From NCBI RefSeq assembly GCF_013409255.1, contig NZ_JACCAS010000002.1:1302001-1366000 (forward strand): DNA of 64,000 nt, written 5' to 3'. Below the pieces are notes generated by a model. That model ran no database searches, was not told the DNA's origin, and was given only the letters and a program-made list of their open reading frames with translations. The stretch is from Paraburkholderia bryophila. GTDB lineage: Bacteria; Pseudomonadota; Gammaproteobacteria; Burkholderiales; Burkholderiaceae. This document shows positions 11,011-20,135 of this stretch, piece by piece. Within the stretch, counting starts at the first letter, position 1. Each line of letters begins with the position of its first letter. The translations under genes and the position numbers were made by a program.

Positions 11011-11035
11011 CCAGCGCAAAAAAAAGGGAATTGTC

Positions 11036-11662
11036 ATGACTCAACTGTTTCAGTATGACGGCGACCGTGAGGCTTCGAGCGCCGCCAAAGTGCGCGCGCT
11101 CGAAGCATTGCTGATCGAAAAAGGGGTAATCGGCAGCGACTCCGTCGACGCGGTGCTCGGCCACTTCGAAACCGCGGCGGGCCCGTTCAACGGCGCAAAG
11201 ATCGTCGCCCGGGCGTGGGTCGACGAGGCGTTCAGGCAACGCCTCGTCGAGGATACGCCAAAGGCGATCGCGGAACTGGACCTGCCGGCCGGCATGTCCG
11301 GCGCGGAAGGGGAGCACATGGCGGCCGTGGCAAACGGCGACGGTGTGCACAACCTGATCATCTGCACGTTGTGCTCGTGCTATCCGTGGCCTGTGCTTGG
11401 CTTGCCGCCCTACTGGTACAAGGACCCGGTGTTTCGCGCTCGGGGCGTCCGCGAGCCACGAGCGGTATTGCGCGAATTTGGCGTCGACGTACCGGCGGAA
11501 ACCGAGGTCAAGGTGTGGGACAGCAGTGCGCAGATTCGCTGGTTCGTCGTGCCGGAGCGTCCCGCGAACACTGAACACCTGAGCGAACCTGAGTTGGCCG
11601 CGCTCGTGACACCGGAATCGATGATGGGTGTCGCGCTGGTCGCTTCGCCCGCTGCCGCGTGA
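11036..11662 (+). CDS. nthA: Nitrile hydratase subunit alpha, cobalt type
   Basis: 208-residue catalytic subunit. The metal-binding site is C-T-L-C-S-C (C110, C113, C115); threonine in the second position is the mark of cobalt enzymes, serine that of iron enzymes. The rest (FNGAKIVARAWVDEAF, YPWPVLGLPPYWYKDP, REPRAVLREFG, IRWFVVPERP) follows the family closely. The start at 11036 has AAGGGAA upstream. A cobalt transporter and a CobW protein in the same cluster agree with cobalt. No amidase gene is present in this window to process the amide. Confidence 0.97.
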   Translation: MTQLFQYDGDREASSAAKVRALEALLIEKGVIGSDSVDAVLGHFETAAGPFNGAKIVARAWVDEAFRQRLVEDTPKAIAELDLPAGMSGAEGEHMAAVANGDGVHNLIICTLCSCYPWPVLGLPPYWYKDPVFRARGVREPRAVLREFGVDVPAETEVKVWDSSAQIRWFVVPERPANTEHLSEPELAALVTPESMMGVALVASPAAA

Positions 11663-11670
11663 GGTCGATC

Positions 11671-12060
11671 ATGTTTACGCGGTTCGAGGAATATGCAGCG
11701 GCGTCGATGCTCGGTGCAGACGACTCTCCGCCACGGCTGGACGGCAAACTGGTGTTCTCCAGTCGTTGGGAGCGGGATGTGTTCGGCCTAGCGCTGTCGC
11801 TTTCGAAAGCGGGCTACTTCGAGTGGGAAGAGTTTCGCCAGTGCCTGATCGCGGCGATCGCGCGCTGGGAGTCGGCGCCGTGCGAAGGTCAGCCACGCTG
11901 GGATTACTACGAGCGTTTTCTCGAAGCATTGCTGGAGGTGGTCGAGTCGAGCGGAGTTCTGTCGCGCGACGAGCTCACGCAGATACTGGTCGCCAGACGG
12001 CCGGCGATAGCAACGGCAACGCATGCGGCAACGAGTCCGGCACACTTAGAAAGTCATTGA
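11671..12060 (+). CDS. Nitrile hydratase accessory/activator protein
   Basis: Small protein of about 129 residues resembling the nitrile hydratase accessory family (P14K/NhlE-like), itself related to the beta subunit N-terminus: FSSRWERDVFGLALSLSKAGYFEWEEFRQCL is the diagnostic part. Known members bring cobalt-containing alpha subunit into the complex by subunit swapping. I take the ATG at 11671, which has GAGG upstream; a GTG at 11659 would overlap the alpha stop as GTGA and is possible. It is followed after 30 bases by the cobalt transporter. Confidence 0.88.
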   Translation: MFTRFEEYAAASMLGADDSPPRLDGKLVFSSRWERDVFGLALSLSKAGYFEWEEFRQCLIAAIARWESAPCEGQPRWDYYERFLEALLEVVESSGVLSRDELTQILVARRPAIATATHAATSPAHLESH

Positions 12061-12090
12061 GTTTGAGTCTTCCCCAACCAGGAGAAACAC

Positions 12091-13140
12091 ATGGAAATGC
12101 TTAACGCCGTGATGACACGCGCCAACTCGCCTGCGCGCCGGAAGGTCGTCGCTATGTATGCGGCGCTCGCCCTCATCAACATTGTCGCGTGGGGGTGGGC
12201 GTGGATCGTACTGCGAGCGTCGCCCGCACTGATCGGCACCGCGTTTATCGCCTACAGTTTCGGCTTGCGCCACGCGATGGACGCAGACCATATCGCCGCG
12301 ATCGACAACGTGACGCGCAAACTGATGAACGACGGAAAACGTCCCGTGACGGTCGGCTTTTTCTTCGCGTTCGGCCATTCGCTGACCGTGGTATTCGGGG
12401 CGGTGGCCGTGGCGTTTACGACCAAAGCGCTGGCCCATCATTTCGATGCGTTTAAAGAAACCGGCGAGGCGGTTGGCGCCGTCGTATCCGCGTCGTTTCT
12501 GATCATGATCGGCGCGATGAATATCGTGGTGCTGCTGGGGCTATTCCGCGCGTTTGGACGCGTGCGCCGCGGTCAGCGTCACGACGGCGACCTTCGCCTG
12601 ACGCAGTTCGACGGCAATCTGCTGGCGCGTCTGTTCAAGCCGCTGTTTCGTCTCGTCCGTTCGAGCTGGCTAATGCTGCCGCTCGGCATCCTGTTCGGGC
12701 TCGGCTTCGAAACGGCCACCGAAATGGCGCTGTTCGGCACTTCGGCCGCACAGGCATCGGCCGGCTTTTCGATCTGGACCATCCTGATGTTTCCGTGTCT
12801 GTTTGCGGCCGGCATGATCACCATCGACACGACCGACGGCATCCTGATGCTAGGCGCCTACGGCTGGGCCTTCGTCAAGCCCGTACGCAAGCTTTACTAC
12901 AACCTGACGATCACGCTGATTTCCACGGTCGTCGCGCTGCTGATCGGCAGCATCGAGGCGCTCGGGCTGCTGGGCGACCAGTTGAGCCTGGCCGGTCCGT
13001 TCTGGCAAGCGATTGCTGGTCTCAACAATAATTTCGGCTTGCTAGGATATGGCATCGTCGCGGTGTTCGTGACCGGCTGGCTGGTGTCCGTTCTGCTTTA
13101 CAAGTTGAAGGGATACGATCGCGAGACCGCCTCGGCCTGA
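12091..13140 (+). CDS. nhlF: Cobalt/nickel transporter, NiCoT family
   Basis: 349-residue integral membrane permease of the HoxN/NixA/NhlF family. The metal-sensing signature HX4DH is HAMDADH in the second helix (H61, D66, H67), followed by IAAIDN; later helices carry GLGFETATEMALF and DTTDGILMLGAYGWA typical of the family. AGGAGAAACAC precedes the ATG. The location behind the cobalt nitrile hydratase genes points to cobalt uptake for that enzyme, as NhlF does in Rhodococcus. Confidence 0.93.
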   Translation: MEMLNAVMTRANSPARRKVVAMYAALALINIVAWGWAWIVLRASPALIGTAFIAYSFGLRHAMDADHIAAIDNVTRKLMNDGKRPVTVGFFFAFGHSLTVVFGAVAVAFTTKALAHHFDAFKETGEAVGAVVSASFLIMIGAMNIVVLLGLFRAFGRVRRGQRHDGDLRLTQFDGNLLARLFKPLFRLVRSSWLMLPLGILFGLGFETATEMALFGTSAAQASAGFSIWTILMFPCLFAAGMITIDTTDGILMLGAYGWAFVKPVRKLYYNLTITLISTVVALLIGSIEALGLLGDQLSLAGPFWQAIAGLNNNFGLLGYGIVAVFVTGWLVSVLLYKLKGYDRETASA

Positions 13141-13201
13141 GCGGGCGCCCACCATCCCCGACGATACCGTGGACGCTCCGTGACCTTGACGACCTGAACG
13201 C

Positions 13202-14218
13202 ATGAACACAATGAAGCAGATCAAGATAGGCATGATTGTCTTTCCGGGCTTCCAGTTGCTGGATATCGCCGGGCCTAAGGACGCGTTCGCGGAAGTCAAG
13301 GTATTGAGCCAGGGTGAATGCCAATACGAAATGCTGACCGTGGGCACCACGCGCGGCAGCGTGCAATCGTCGAGCGGGCTGACGGTCGTGCCGGATCGTA
13401 CGATCTTCGACCTGTGCCCGCACTTCGACACCGTGATCGTGCCCGGCGGCCTCGGCATATTCGACACCTTCGACGATCCGGCGCTCAGTGATTGGCTCAA
13501 GGAACAGTACAAACACGCCCGGCGCTTGTCCGCCATCTGCAACGGTCTGTTCGCGCTCGGCTCGGCCGGCCTGATCAACGACCGCGTGGTGACCACGCAC
13601 TGGATGGATGTGCCGCGTCTGGCCGCGACGTTTCCGCGCGCCCGGATCGAGCCGGATCACGTGTATGTGAAAGACGGCAGCGTCTACACCACGGCAGGCG
13701 TGACCGCAGGGATCGATCTTTCGCTGGCGATGATCGAGGAAGACTTCGGCAGAAAAATGGCGCTGGACGTCGCCAAATATCTGATCGTGTATCTGCGAAG
13801 AGCAGGTGGCCAATCACAGTTCAGTCCGCTGCTCGAAACCCAGGCCGCGCCTGATTCGCAAATCGTGGTGATCCAGCAATACATGCTCGACAATCTTGCT
13901 GTCGAGCAGACGTTGGCGTCGCTCGCCGAGCGCGCTCATATGAGCGCGCGCAACTTGACCCGGTTGTTCATGAAGGAATGCGGCCTCAGTCCGGCATTGT
14001 TCCTGAACAACGCGCGTATCGACGCCGCAAGGCGCTATCTGGAGAGCACCGACCTTCCGTTGCGCGACATCGCCCGACGGTGTGGATTCGATGGTGCGGA
14101 GGGACTGCGACGCACTTTCCAAAGGCGGCTGCAGATCAATCCCGCTGACTATCGGAGTCGCTTCCGTTCAGCGGGTTCGCACGATCGAACAAAGAACGTT
14201 GCCGCCGAGGGGCGGTAG
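13202..14218 (+). CDS. GlxA-like AraC regulator with DJ-1/PfpI domain
   Basis: 338-residue regulator. Residues 5 to about 190 form a class-I glutamine-amidotransferase-like DJ-1/PfpI domain (IVFPGFQLLDIAGP, VIVPGG, SAICNGLFALGSAGL with the elbow cysteine kept, THW), and residues 230-325 form the AraC double helix-turn-helix (LAERAHMSARNLTRLF, ARRCGFDGAEGLRRTFQRRL). It lies 61 bases behind the cobalt transporter on the same strand. Inference: it controls the nitrile hydratase cluster, perhaps sensing a nitrile, amide or related ligand; no binding site was recognised. Confidence 0.88.
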   Translation: MNTMKQIKIGMIVFPGFQLLDIAGPKDAFAEVKVLSQGECQYEMLTVGTTRGSVQSSSGLTVVPDRTIFDLCPHFDTVIVPGGLGIFDTFDDPALSDWLKEQYKHARRLSAICNGLFALGSAGLINDRVVTTHWMDVPRLAATFPRARIEPDHVYVKDGSVYTTAGVTAGIDLSLAMIEEDFGRKMALDVAKYLIVYLRRAGGQSQFSPLLETQAAPDSQIVVIQQYMLDNLAVEQTLASLAERAHMSARNLTRLFMKECGLSPALFLNNARIDAARRYLESTDLPLRDIARRCGFDGAEGLRRTFQRRLQINPADYRSRFRSAGSHDRTKNVAAEGR

Positions 14219-14786
14219 GCTTGGGTGGGCTACGCACTCCACCTGAGGCCGATGCCGATCGCCGCTTGAGTACGGCCCACTGCACGCAAACGCCGACAGG
14301 CGTCGAAACCGCGGCAGGTCAATGGCCGCTTCCTTGCCTGAAAGTCCCCCTGAACGTCCACACCGAATCTTCCCCGCGCCGCGGAGAGACGCAATCTGCA
14401 CGATTGTGGAAACACCGCTCCCCGCCGCGTATAGCCAACTGGAACTGCACGCCACCGCTGATGCATTGACCGATGCTCTGCTCACTGCGGACGGATTGGT
14501 GCTGCGGCGTCACCGAAAGAGGCATAGTTTTCTGGCGGCACACTCTCAGCATCACCCGGGCACGCGCGCATTCGGCCGGCACTTTGGATTACAATAATAA
14601 TCTTAAACAGTCCCGGCACAGATTGGCGTCGGGCTTCATCTGATGAAATATGGCGAGTTTCATCGCATCTGCACGCGAGGATTGAGGTTATGTTCGAACG
14701 TTTAAAGTCTGACGTTTCTCGTTTTCGCAGGTGCGGCCGAAGCTGTCTTGTCGACGGAATATTCAAGGAGCGACGTTGGAGGCAAC
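14219..14786. other. Intergenic, no gene seen
   Basis: 568 bases holding only short unrelated frames. GGAGGCAAC just before 14787 is the ribosome site of the GST gene. Confidence 0.5.
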
Positions 14787-15416
14787 ATGGCAATCGCGTA
14801 TGAACTGCTCGGCGCGCCGACGGGAAACTGCCAGCGTGTCGCCGTGGCGCTGGAAGAGGCGGAAATACCTTACAAGGCCACCTTCGTTGATTTGTGGTCC
14901 GGCAGGCACCGCACCCGGGAACATCTCCGTTTGAATCCGGCCGGCAAGGTTCCCGTGCTCATAGAGCGCGACGACGCGGGCAACACCCGCGTGATATCCC
15001 AGTCGAACGCCATCTTGCTGCACGTTGCGCGGAAGGGGGCTGTACCGTTGCTGCCCAATCCGAATGAGCATTCGCATGCGATCGCACTCGAACGCTTCAT
15101 GTATTTTGTCACCGATGTGATTGGGCCGAACTATGCGGGGCATGTTTTGAATGCGTGGCAGCAACCGCGTCAGGCGTCGTTGTTTCAACAAATGAGTCTG
15201 GAAGCATTTGAATTGGCCGAGTTTTACCTGGCAGACTCCCCATATCTCGCCGGTGAGCACTATTCCCTGGCTGATATTTGCGCTGCCACCGTTATCGCTC
15301 CAAGCGCCGGTGAGGTCGACTGGGAAAGGCTGGGCAATTTGAAGACCTGGTTTGACAGGGTGACGGCCCGGCCTGGATTTGTCAGGGGCATGCAGGCGTT
15401 TAGACGGGGCGCGTAG
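14787..15416 (+). CDS. Glutathione S-transferase family protein
   Basis: 209-residue protein with an N-terminal thioredoxin-like domain (NCQRVAVALEEAEIPYKATFVDLWSG, then NPAGKVPVLIERD and a SQSNAILLHVA segment that takes the place of the usual glutathione-binding ES motif) and a helical C-terminal domain with YSLADICAATVIAP. The catalytic residue is not clear; N16/C17 sit at the helix-1 position. The ATG at 14787 follows GGAGGCAAC, so the longer frame from 14748 is unlikely. It may conjugate or isomerise a substrate. It is followed at 196 bases by a TetR gene on the same strand. Confidence 0.88.
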   Translation: MAIAYELLGAPTGNCQRVAVALEEAEIPYKATFVDLWSGRHRTREHLRLNPAGKVPVLIERDDAGNTRVISQSNAILLHVARKGAVPLLPNPNEHSHAIALERFMYFVTDVIGPNYAGHVLNAWQQPRQASLFQQMSLEAFELAEFYLADSPYLAGEHYSLADICAATVIAPSAGEVDWERLGNLKTWFDRVTARPGFVRGMQAFRRGA

Positions 15417-15612
15417 GCCCCAACGCTCCGAATCCGGGAGCCGTTCGTCGAGATTGAATCCGCTCGATATTAATCATTTTCGTCAGCAATCGATTTCCAG
15501 CTGCGATACCCGGCCAACCAGAGCGCTTCCAACCTCCCCTCTTTTCTTTACATACAAACAAGATTACGATAATGCTTTAGATTTCACCGCCTTCTCAACC
15601 GAGCAAAGAACC

Positions 15613-16197
15613 ATGGGACACTCTCAAGCAGACAAGCTTGCAACGCATGAGCGTATTGTCAACGTTGCAGCCCAACGTTTCAGAGAGCTGGGGCTTGAGG
15701 GCATCAGCGTAGCTGACCTGATGACGGAGGCCGGCCTAACCGTTGGCGGCTTCTACAAGCATTTCGGCTCGCGCGACGCATTGGTCGTCGAAGCTCTAGC
15801 AGCTGCCCTGGTTGATTGGGATATCTGGGAGTCGACGGTTAAGACGAGCTTGCGCAAAGCAATTCGTTCATATCTCTCGGATGCCCATCGCGATAACGTC
15901 GCGACAAGTTGCGCCTTTGCAGCACTTGTGAACGATGTTAGTAGAAGCAGCGATGCGGCGCGAGACACGTTCGCTGGGCACCTTCAACGCATTTTTGATG
16001 CAACGGAAAGGGCGTTGCCGTCGGCCACGTCGGAAAACCGACGGAACAAATCAATCCTGCTGTTCAGCGCTTGCGTGGGCGCGCTTGCCTTGTCACGCTC
16101 GGTAGCAGATCCCAAGTTTTCCCAACAGATACTGGACAGTGTCGCCGACGAACTCGTCACGCTGTTTGCCCCCAGAAAAAGCCGCTCCCAAGGGTAG
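15613..16197 (+). CDS. TetR family regulator
   Basis: 194-residue repressor-type protein. The N-terminal helix-turn-helix is GISVADLMTEAGLTVGGFYKHFGSRDALV at about residues 30-58. The C-terminal part with TSCAFAALVNDVSRSSDAARDTF resembles the subgroup that the TetR protein at 44396 also belongs to. The ATG at 15613 is followed directly by a polar N-terminus; the frame is open to 15379 but earlier starts overlap the GST gene. It may control the GST gene before it; no palindrome was recognised in the 196-base gap. Confidence 0.88.
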   Translation: MGHSQADKLATHERIVNVAAQRFRELGLEGISVADLMTEAGLTVGGFYKHFGSRDALVVEALAAALVDWDIWESTVKTSLRKAIRSYLSDAHRDNVATSCAFAALVNDVSRSSDAARDTFAGHLQRIFDATERALPSATSENRRNKSILLFSACVGALALSRSVADPKFSQQILDSVADELVTLFAPRKSRSQG

Positions 16198-16289
16198 TGG
16201 CCAAGCTGGCGCAACAACATAACCTGCAGCCAACTGGGGGCCGACAGCGCCGAGACCCGCAGCGACGTCTTCAACATCGGCGATGACCT

Positions 16290-16525
16290 CGTCATGCCTC
16301 GACAACTCGACGGCGCCGTTCAGTGATTCCGTGTTGGGCACAAGGCCGATTTGCACGAATGTGCCTGCAATTTCGAGTTGTTTCGTGTCGCCCGACTGCA
16401 CGTCCTTGTATGTAATTCCGTTAACCTTCTTGCCGTCACCCACCACTTCCATAATCTGAGCTTGCGTGATCACCAGCACATTCGCCAGGCTATGCAGCTT
16501 GCGTTGCAGTACCGCGTCACCGGGT
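16290..16525 (-). pseudogene. ahpF: ahpF fragment (alkyl hydroperoxide reductase subunit F)
   Basis: In the minus frame the peptide DAVLQRKLHSLANVLVITQA, QIMEVVGDGKKVNGITYKD, EIAGTFVQIGLVPNTESL and ELSRHDEVI matches the middle of the NADPH-binding domain of AhpF. Homology ends at both sides: the following frame does not give the expected VPGVFAAGD segment and the N-terminal two thirds are missing. It is a relic of about 80 codons, downstream and antisense to the TetR gene. Confidence 0.75.
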
Positions 16526-16748
16526 TGAGTCGCAATGTATTGAGCAGATCGCACTTTGTGCTGAACTCACTATGCGTTTGTGCTAAACGGTTTGATCTTT
16601 CTATTAATGATAGACGTTCGGATTTCTTTCGGGACAATCGATGCGTATCGGAGCCCCAAACTCTGCCTGTCTCGCCCTCGATCCAAACTTATCGTCAGGC
16701 TTCGAAAAAAGCCGGCCCTTCAGGTCCACCGTTCGCCTGTTACGTCGC

Positions 16749-18023
16749 TTAGTGCACTGTTCTCGACGTCGCTGCAGGCTCGAGAAAGTGCTCGGTCGCT
16801 GAACGTAAGATCGCCTCGCGCGCGTCGATCGATTTGAGGGTGTGAGCACGTGAACGAGACCGTTTTAAAGGGTACATCTCCTCCAGCTTATCGACATCGA
16901 AAAGAGTAATTCCCAATATGGCAGGAAAATACCCGTCGACAATTGTCAGGCAATCCACCTCTTTCCACAGGCTTTGAAGTAATAAATCGGACAGTACGTC
17001 GACATCGCTTCCTGACGCTTCGTGCGCAATATTGCCCATCGACTGCGTTAAAAAAAATCGTGCAGAATGCGGGGCAGTCAATACCGCACTCGCTGAGCGC
17101 AGCAGCGCTTCACCGAACACCCGATCCTCCGATTCGGCAAGGCGCTTTTCCAGCCACCCATGAACCAGGCGAGCATAGTCAGGATGCTTGCGTGCAATAG
17201 CAGTCATGCCCAAAACAGCGTCGAAAGAACTGAGCGGTGTCCTCGAAGTTTCCAGAATGTCCAGATACCGCTCCAAAACGGGCGGCCCAAATGCCGAAGC
17301 CGCAATAGCGCCCTGGATCGCCGGCACGAAAGACCGTTCGCGGCACAGTCTAAGCGAAGGCGTCCATGAATACCAAGGCAGATCAAACGCCATGTCCTGG
17401 AGCCAGGTTCTATCCTTGCTGCTACACACGAGCATCATCAAGGCGCCGATCGCGTCTATCGTTCGCACGTAAAATTGCACCGAATGTTCTTGCGCGATAT
17501 CCCGCTGCCTCACGCTCTTCTTCAGGCCAGCTCGATCCGCTTCGAGGCGCATCGACGCCAGCGTGATCCACCGATATGCGAGCGGCGCATAAAAATCTAT
17601 CCAACGTGAAAGCTGACTGAAGGTAGATCGACTTAGGCTGCCTGGCTCGCCCGTGACGTTGTGTATCCATTCTTGCGCAGTTTCGCGAGCACCTATCTCC
17701 CGGATTGCCTCGGCGATCGGGTCGATCTCACCTCTACTCAAGATTGATAGCGGTCGACACGGAGGCGCCAGTTCTTCCGGGTACAGGAGCGAGGTTTCTG
17801 CTACTCCCTTTTCATCAAGGAAGACGACCGGTCCCCGTGGATCGATCGCAATCACCCGAACCATCGCGCCATCCTCCCGGAGCACAAGCTCCGAGAACTG
17901 CATTGCCAAATCAGGTGACCTTTCCAACCCGATAGCCACTGACAGACGCTCCACCATCGAACCCACGATATCCTGCATTTCCCGCGAGTATTCCGCAATT
18001 CCTAATTTTGATCCTTCGATCAT
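16749..18023 (-). CDS. Unknown protein of 424 residues
   Basis: I do not recognise this protein. It is soluble, without signal peptide or membrane helix, and mostly helical. The first ~75 residues contain a possible small beta domain (RVIAIDPRGPVVFLDEKGV); the remainder has repeated amphipathic helices rich in leucine and arginine (FDAVLGMTAIARKHPDYARLVHGWLEKRL, FGEALLRSASAVLTAP) that may form a solenoid. The frame is long, has normal GC-rich third positions and is flanked by non-coding DNA, so it is very likely a real gene. It begins with ATG at 18023; the neighbours are an ahpF relic and a divergent LysR gene and give no clue to function. Confidence 0.7.
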   Translation of the reverse strand: MIEGSKLGIAEYSREMQDIVGSMVERLSVAIGLERSPDLAMQFSELVLREDGAMVRVIAIDPRGPVVFLDEKGVAETSLLYPEELAPPCRPLSILSRGEIDPIAEAIREIGARETAQEWIHNVTGEPGSLSRSTFSQLSRWIDFYAPLAYRWITLASMRLEADRAGLKKSVRQRDIAQEHSVQFYVRTIDAIGALMMLVCSSKDRTWLQDMAFDLPWYSWTPSLRLCRERSFVPAIQGAIAASAFGPPVLERYLDILETSRTPLSSFDAVLGMTAIARKHPDYARLVHGWLEKRLAESEDRVFGEALLRSASAVLTAPHSARFFLTQSMGNIAHEASGSDVDVLSDLLLQSLWKEVDCLTIVDGYFPAILGITLFDVDKLEEMYPLKRSRSRAHTLKSIDAREAILRSATEHFLEPAATSRTVH

Positions 18024-18587
18024 GCCTGGCGCCCCCCCCGGCGATCACCGGCAAGCACCCGGATGATGCCGCCTCTATTCTGGCTCACAATCATACTCCT
18101 CTTATCAAAGAGACGACGGATGCGTAGTGCACGTTTTTAACCTGCAACCGGTCCTCGTCGATCCCTGGCGCAGAAGACCTTTAGACGCAAATCGGGCGGG
18201 CGTACCGCTCGAGCCGTCCCTCTTCCGTGCGGCAATCGCCACGACCTGTGGTTTGGTCGACCGGGCCACAGGGCACAATCGAGATTCAGTTTTTCTGCGT
18301 TTCTAACTGCCTTATGCCGCCGGAACGAGATTGACATTTGCCGCGTCGGAACGCGGAGCAATGCGTCGTTTTTTAAAGCGCATCCTCTGATCAACGAAAC
18401 GCACCCGAGAGCAAACGTGGATGTACCTTAGCTCTGGAAAAATTGGCGTCGTGGGTGACGAGCTTCCGAGAATTTCCTATAATCCTCAATTGAACTTGTC
18501 GGCTGCGAACTATTGCTGACGAACCGATCAGGTAATGCTTCGTAGCGCGAAATTCAAGGTGCTACGAGGTTGATGATGGTGAGAACC
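18024..18587. other. Intergenic between divergent genes, no gene seen
   Basis: 564 bases between the unknown 424-residue protein and the LysR gene. No family-like frame or clear palindrome; should contain both promoters. Confidence 0.5.
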
Positions 18588-19589
18588 ATGGACCGGCTAC
18601 AAGCAATGCACGTATTCACACGCATCGTCGAGATGAACAGCTTTTCTCGCGCTGCCGACTCTCTAGACCTCCCTCCTGCGACCGTAAGCACGATTATCAA
18701 GAATCTGGAGTCGCATCTTCACGTTCGGCTCATGCAGCGGACAACAAGGCGGCTCAACCTGACGCCGGAGGGCGCCCAGTATTACGAGCGTTGCGTACGA
18801 ATTCTCGCCGAGGTCGAGGAAACTGAGGGAGCACTGGCCAATACTGGAAACGGACCACGCGGGAAGCTAAGAGTCGAAATGCCGCCATCGATCGGGCATC
18901 TCATCGTGATGCCCGAGATTTCTTCCTTCAAGAAGATGTATCCGGATATTTACCTCACGGTTGGCTTCGGCGATCGCCGCGTAGATCTGATACAAGAGGG
19001 TGTTGACTGCGCCATCCGCGTCGGCCCCCTGGAAGATTCGACCCTGGTAGCCCGACGCCTTGGAAATCTTCAGACTGTCACGGCGGCTAGCCCCGAATAC
19101 ATCGCTGAATTCGGAGAGCCAAAGTGCATCGATGACCTGCAACACCACACCGCGGTGCACTACTTTTCCAGCAGAACCGGCCGAGTTCTGGATTTTTGCT
19201 TCGAATACAACGACAAAACGACCGACGTCAACGTGAACGGAAGCTTGGCGGTCAACGACGCGGAAGCCTATGTCAGTTGCGGTGTCGACGGAGTCGGATT
19301 GATTCAACCGCCCAGGTTTATGATTCAGAACCACCTGGATTCAGGAAGATTAATCGAGGTGTTACCAAATTCCAGACCGCGGACGATGCCTGTTTCTGCG
19401 GTCTATCCGCACAATCGTCATCTCGCTGCGAAAGTTCGGGTCTTCGTAGAATGGATTGCGACGTTGTTTGATACCAGCCACCTGATGTCGTTGGAGCCGA
19501 AAGAATCAGGAAATGCGTACAGGAGCAACGCTTCATCAAATCCCAGTCACGATCGCGCTCGCGCCGAAGCTCACGAAATCATCTTATGA
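18588..19589 (+). CDS. LysR family regulator
   Basis: 333-residue LysR-type regulator. The winged helix at residues 1-60 reads MDRLQAMHVFTRIVEMNSFS with PATVSTIIKNLESHLHVRL as recognition helix; the type-2 periplasmic-binding-like effector domain follows from about residue 90. The ATG at 18588 (MDRLQ) is the usual start in this family and has GGTGAG upstream; earlier ATGs at 18570-18576 give only a short extension. The C-terminal ~25 residues are polar and variable. No target gene is evident: the next gene on the right is convergent. Confidence 0.9.
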   Translation: MDRLQAMHVFTRIVEMNSFSRAADSLDLPPATVSTIIKNLESHLHVRLMQRTTRRLNLTPEGAQYYERCVRILAEVEETEGALANTGNGPRGKLRVEMPPSIGHLIVMPEISSFKKMYPDIYLTVGFGDRRVDLIQEGVDCAIRVGPLEDSTLVARRLGNLQTVTAASPEYIAEFGEPKCIDDLQHHTAVHYFSSRTGRVLDFCFEYNDKTTDVNVNGSLAVNDAEAYVSCGVDGVGLIQPPRFMIQNHLDSGRLIEVLPNSRPRTMPVSAVYPHNRHLAAKVRVFVEWIATLFDTSHLMSLEPKESGNAYRSNASSNPSHDRARAEAHEIIL

Positions 19590-20135
19590 CAAAACAATGA
19601 GGAAGCATTCGACAAGATCTCACACAAATGCGTCGTCTCATCGCGCCAAGCCGCTGTTCGGCTCAGGCAACGCAGGATCACCCAGTCATTTCCATGTTTC
19701 CGCAACACATTTCATGCCGTGAAGGACTTCGGACAACGAGTCCGATTCATCGGGCCAGTCGCGGATTTATACGCGTCGGGGTTGTGTGATCCTCCAATCC
19801 TGTCAAATCCTTGACGCGGGCACGGCCTTAGGCCGTGCTTTTTTTGCAAATCATGCGGCACGGATCGCATCGGGCTTTCATAGCTCATGGCTCTTCACTG
19901 CACAGGCCTTCGCGACATGAAGTTCCAGTTTTTTCCAGGCGGTCAATGATGAATTCTCAATTTGAAGTGGGAACAGGTCGTCGACGAGCTAACGCCCAAT
20001 CGACGAACCGCCATCTTTAGATCGAAAATCACCCCCGATCGCAGAGAGGGAAAAGTCGATTCCGGCCGTAACACAGAAGCCGCGGAAAATCGTCCGCCCT
20101 CCACGTGAATCCGGGCTAGTTCGGTACTTGCCCGT
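19590..20135. other. Intergenic with an orphan terminator
   Basis: 546 bases without a recognisable gene. It holds the strong terminator at 19820-19845. Confidence 0.55.
19820..19845 (+). terminator. Rho-independent terminator
   Basis: GCACGGCC, loop TTA, GGCCGTGC, followed by seven T. A perfect 8-bp stem with a T tract on the plus strand. It is about 230 bases beyond the LysR stop, with no gene between, so it may end the LysR transcript or be left over from a lost gene. Confidence 0.85.

Noticed and set aside
10562..11035. Upstream extension of the nitrile hydratase alpha frame to 366 residues
   Set aside because: The extension overlaps the beta subunit in another frame; the family start is the ATG at 11036 with its own ribosome site.
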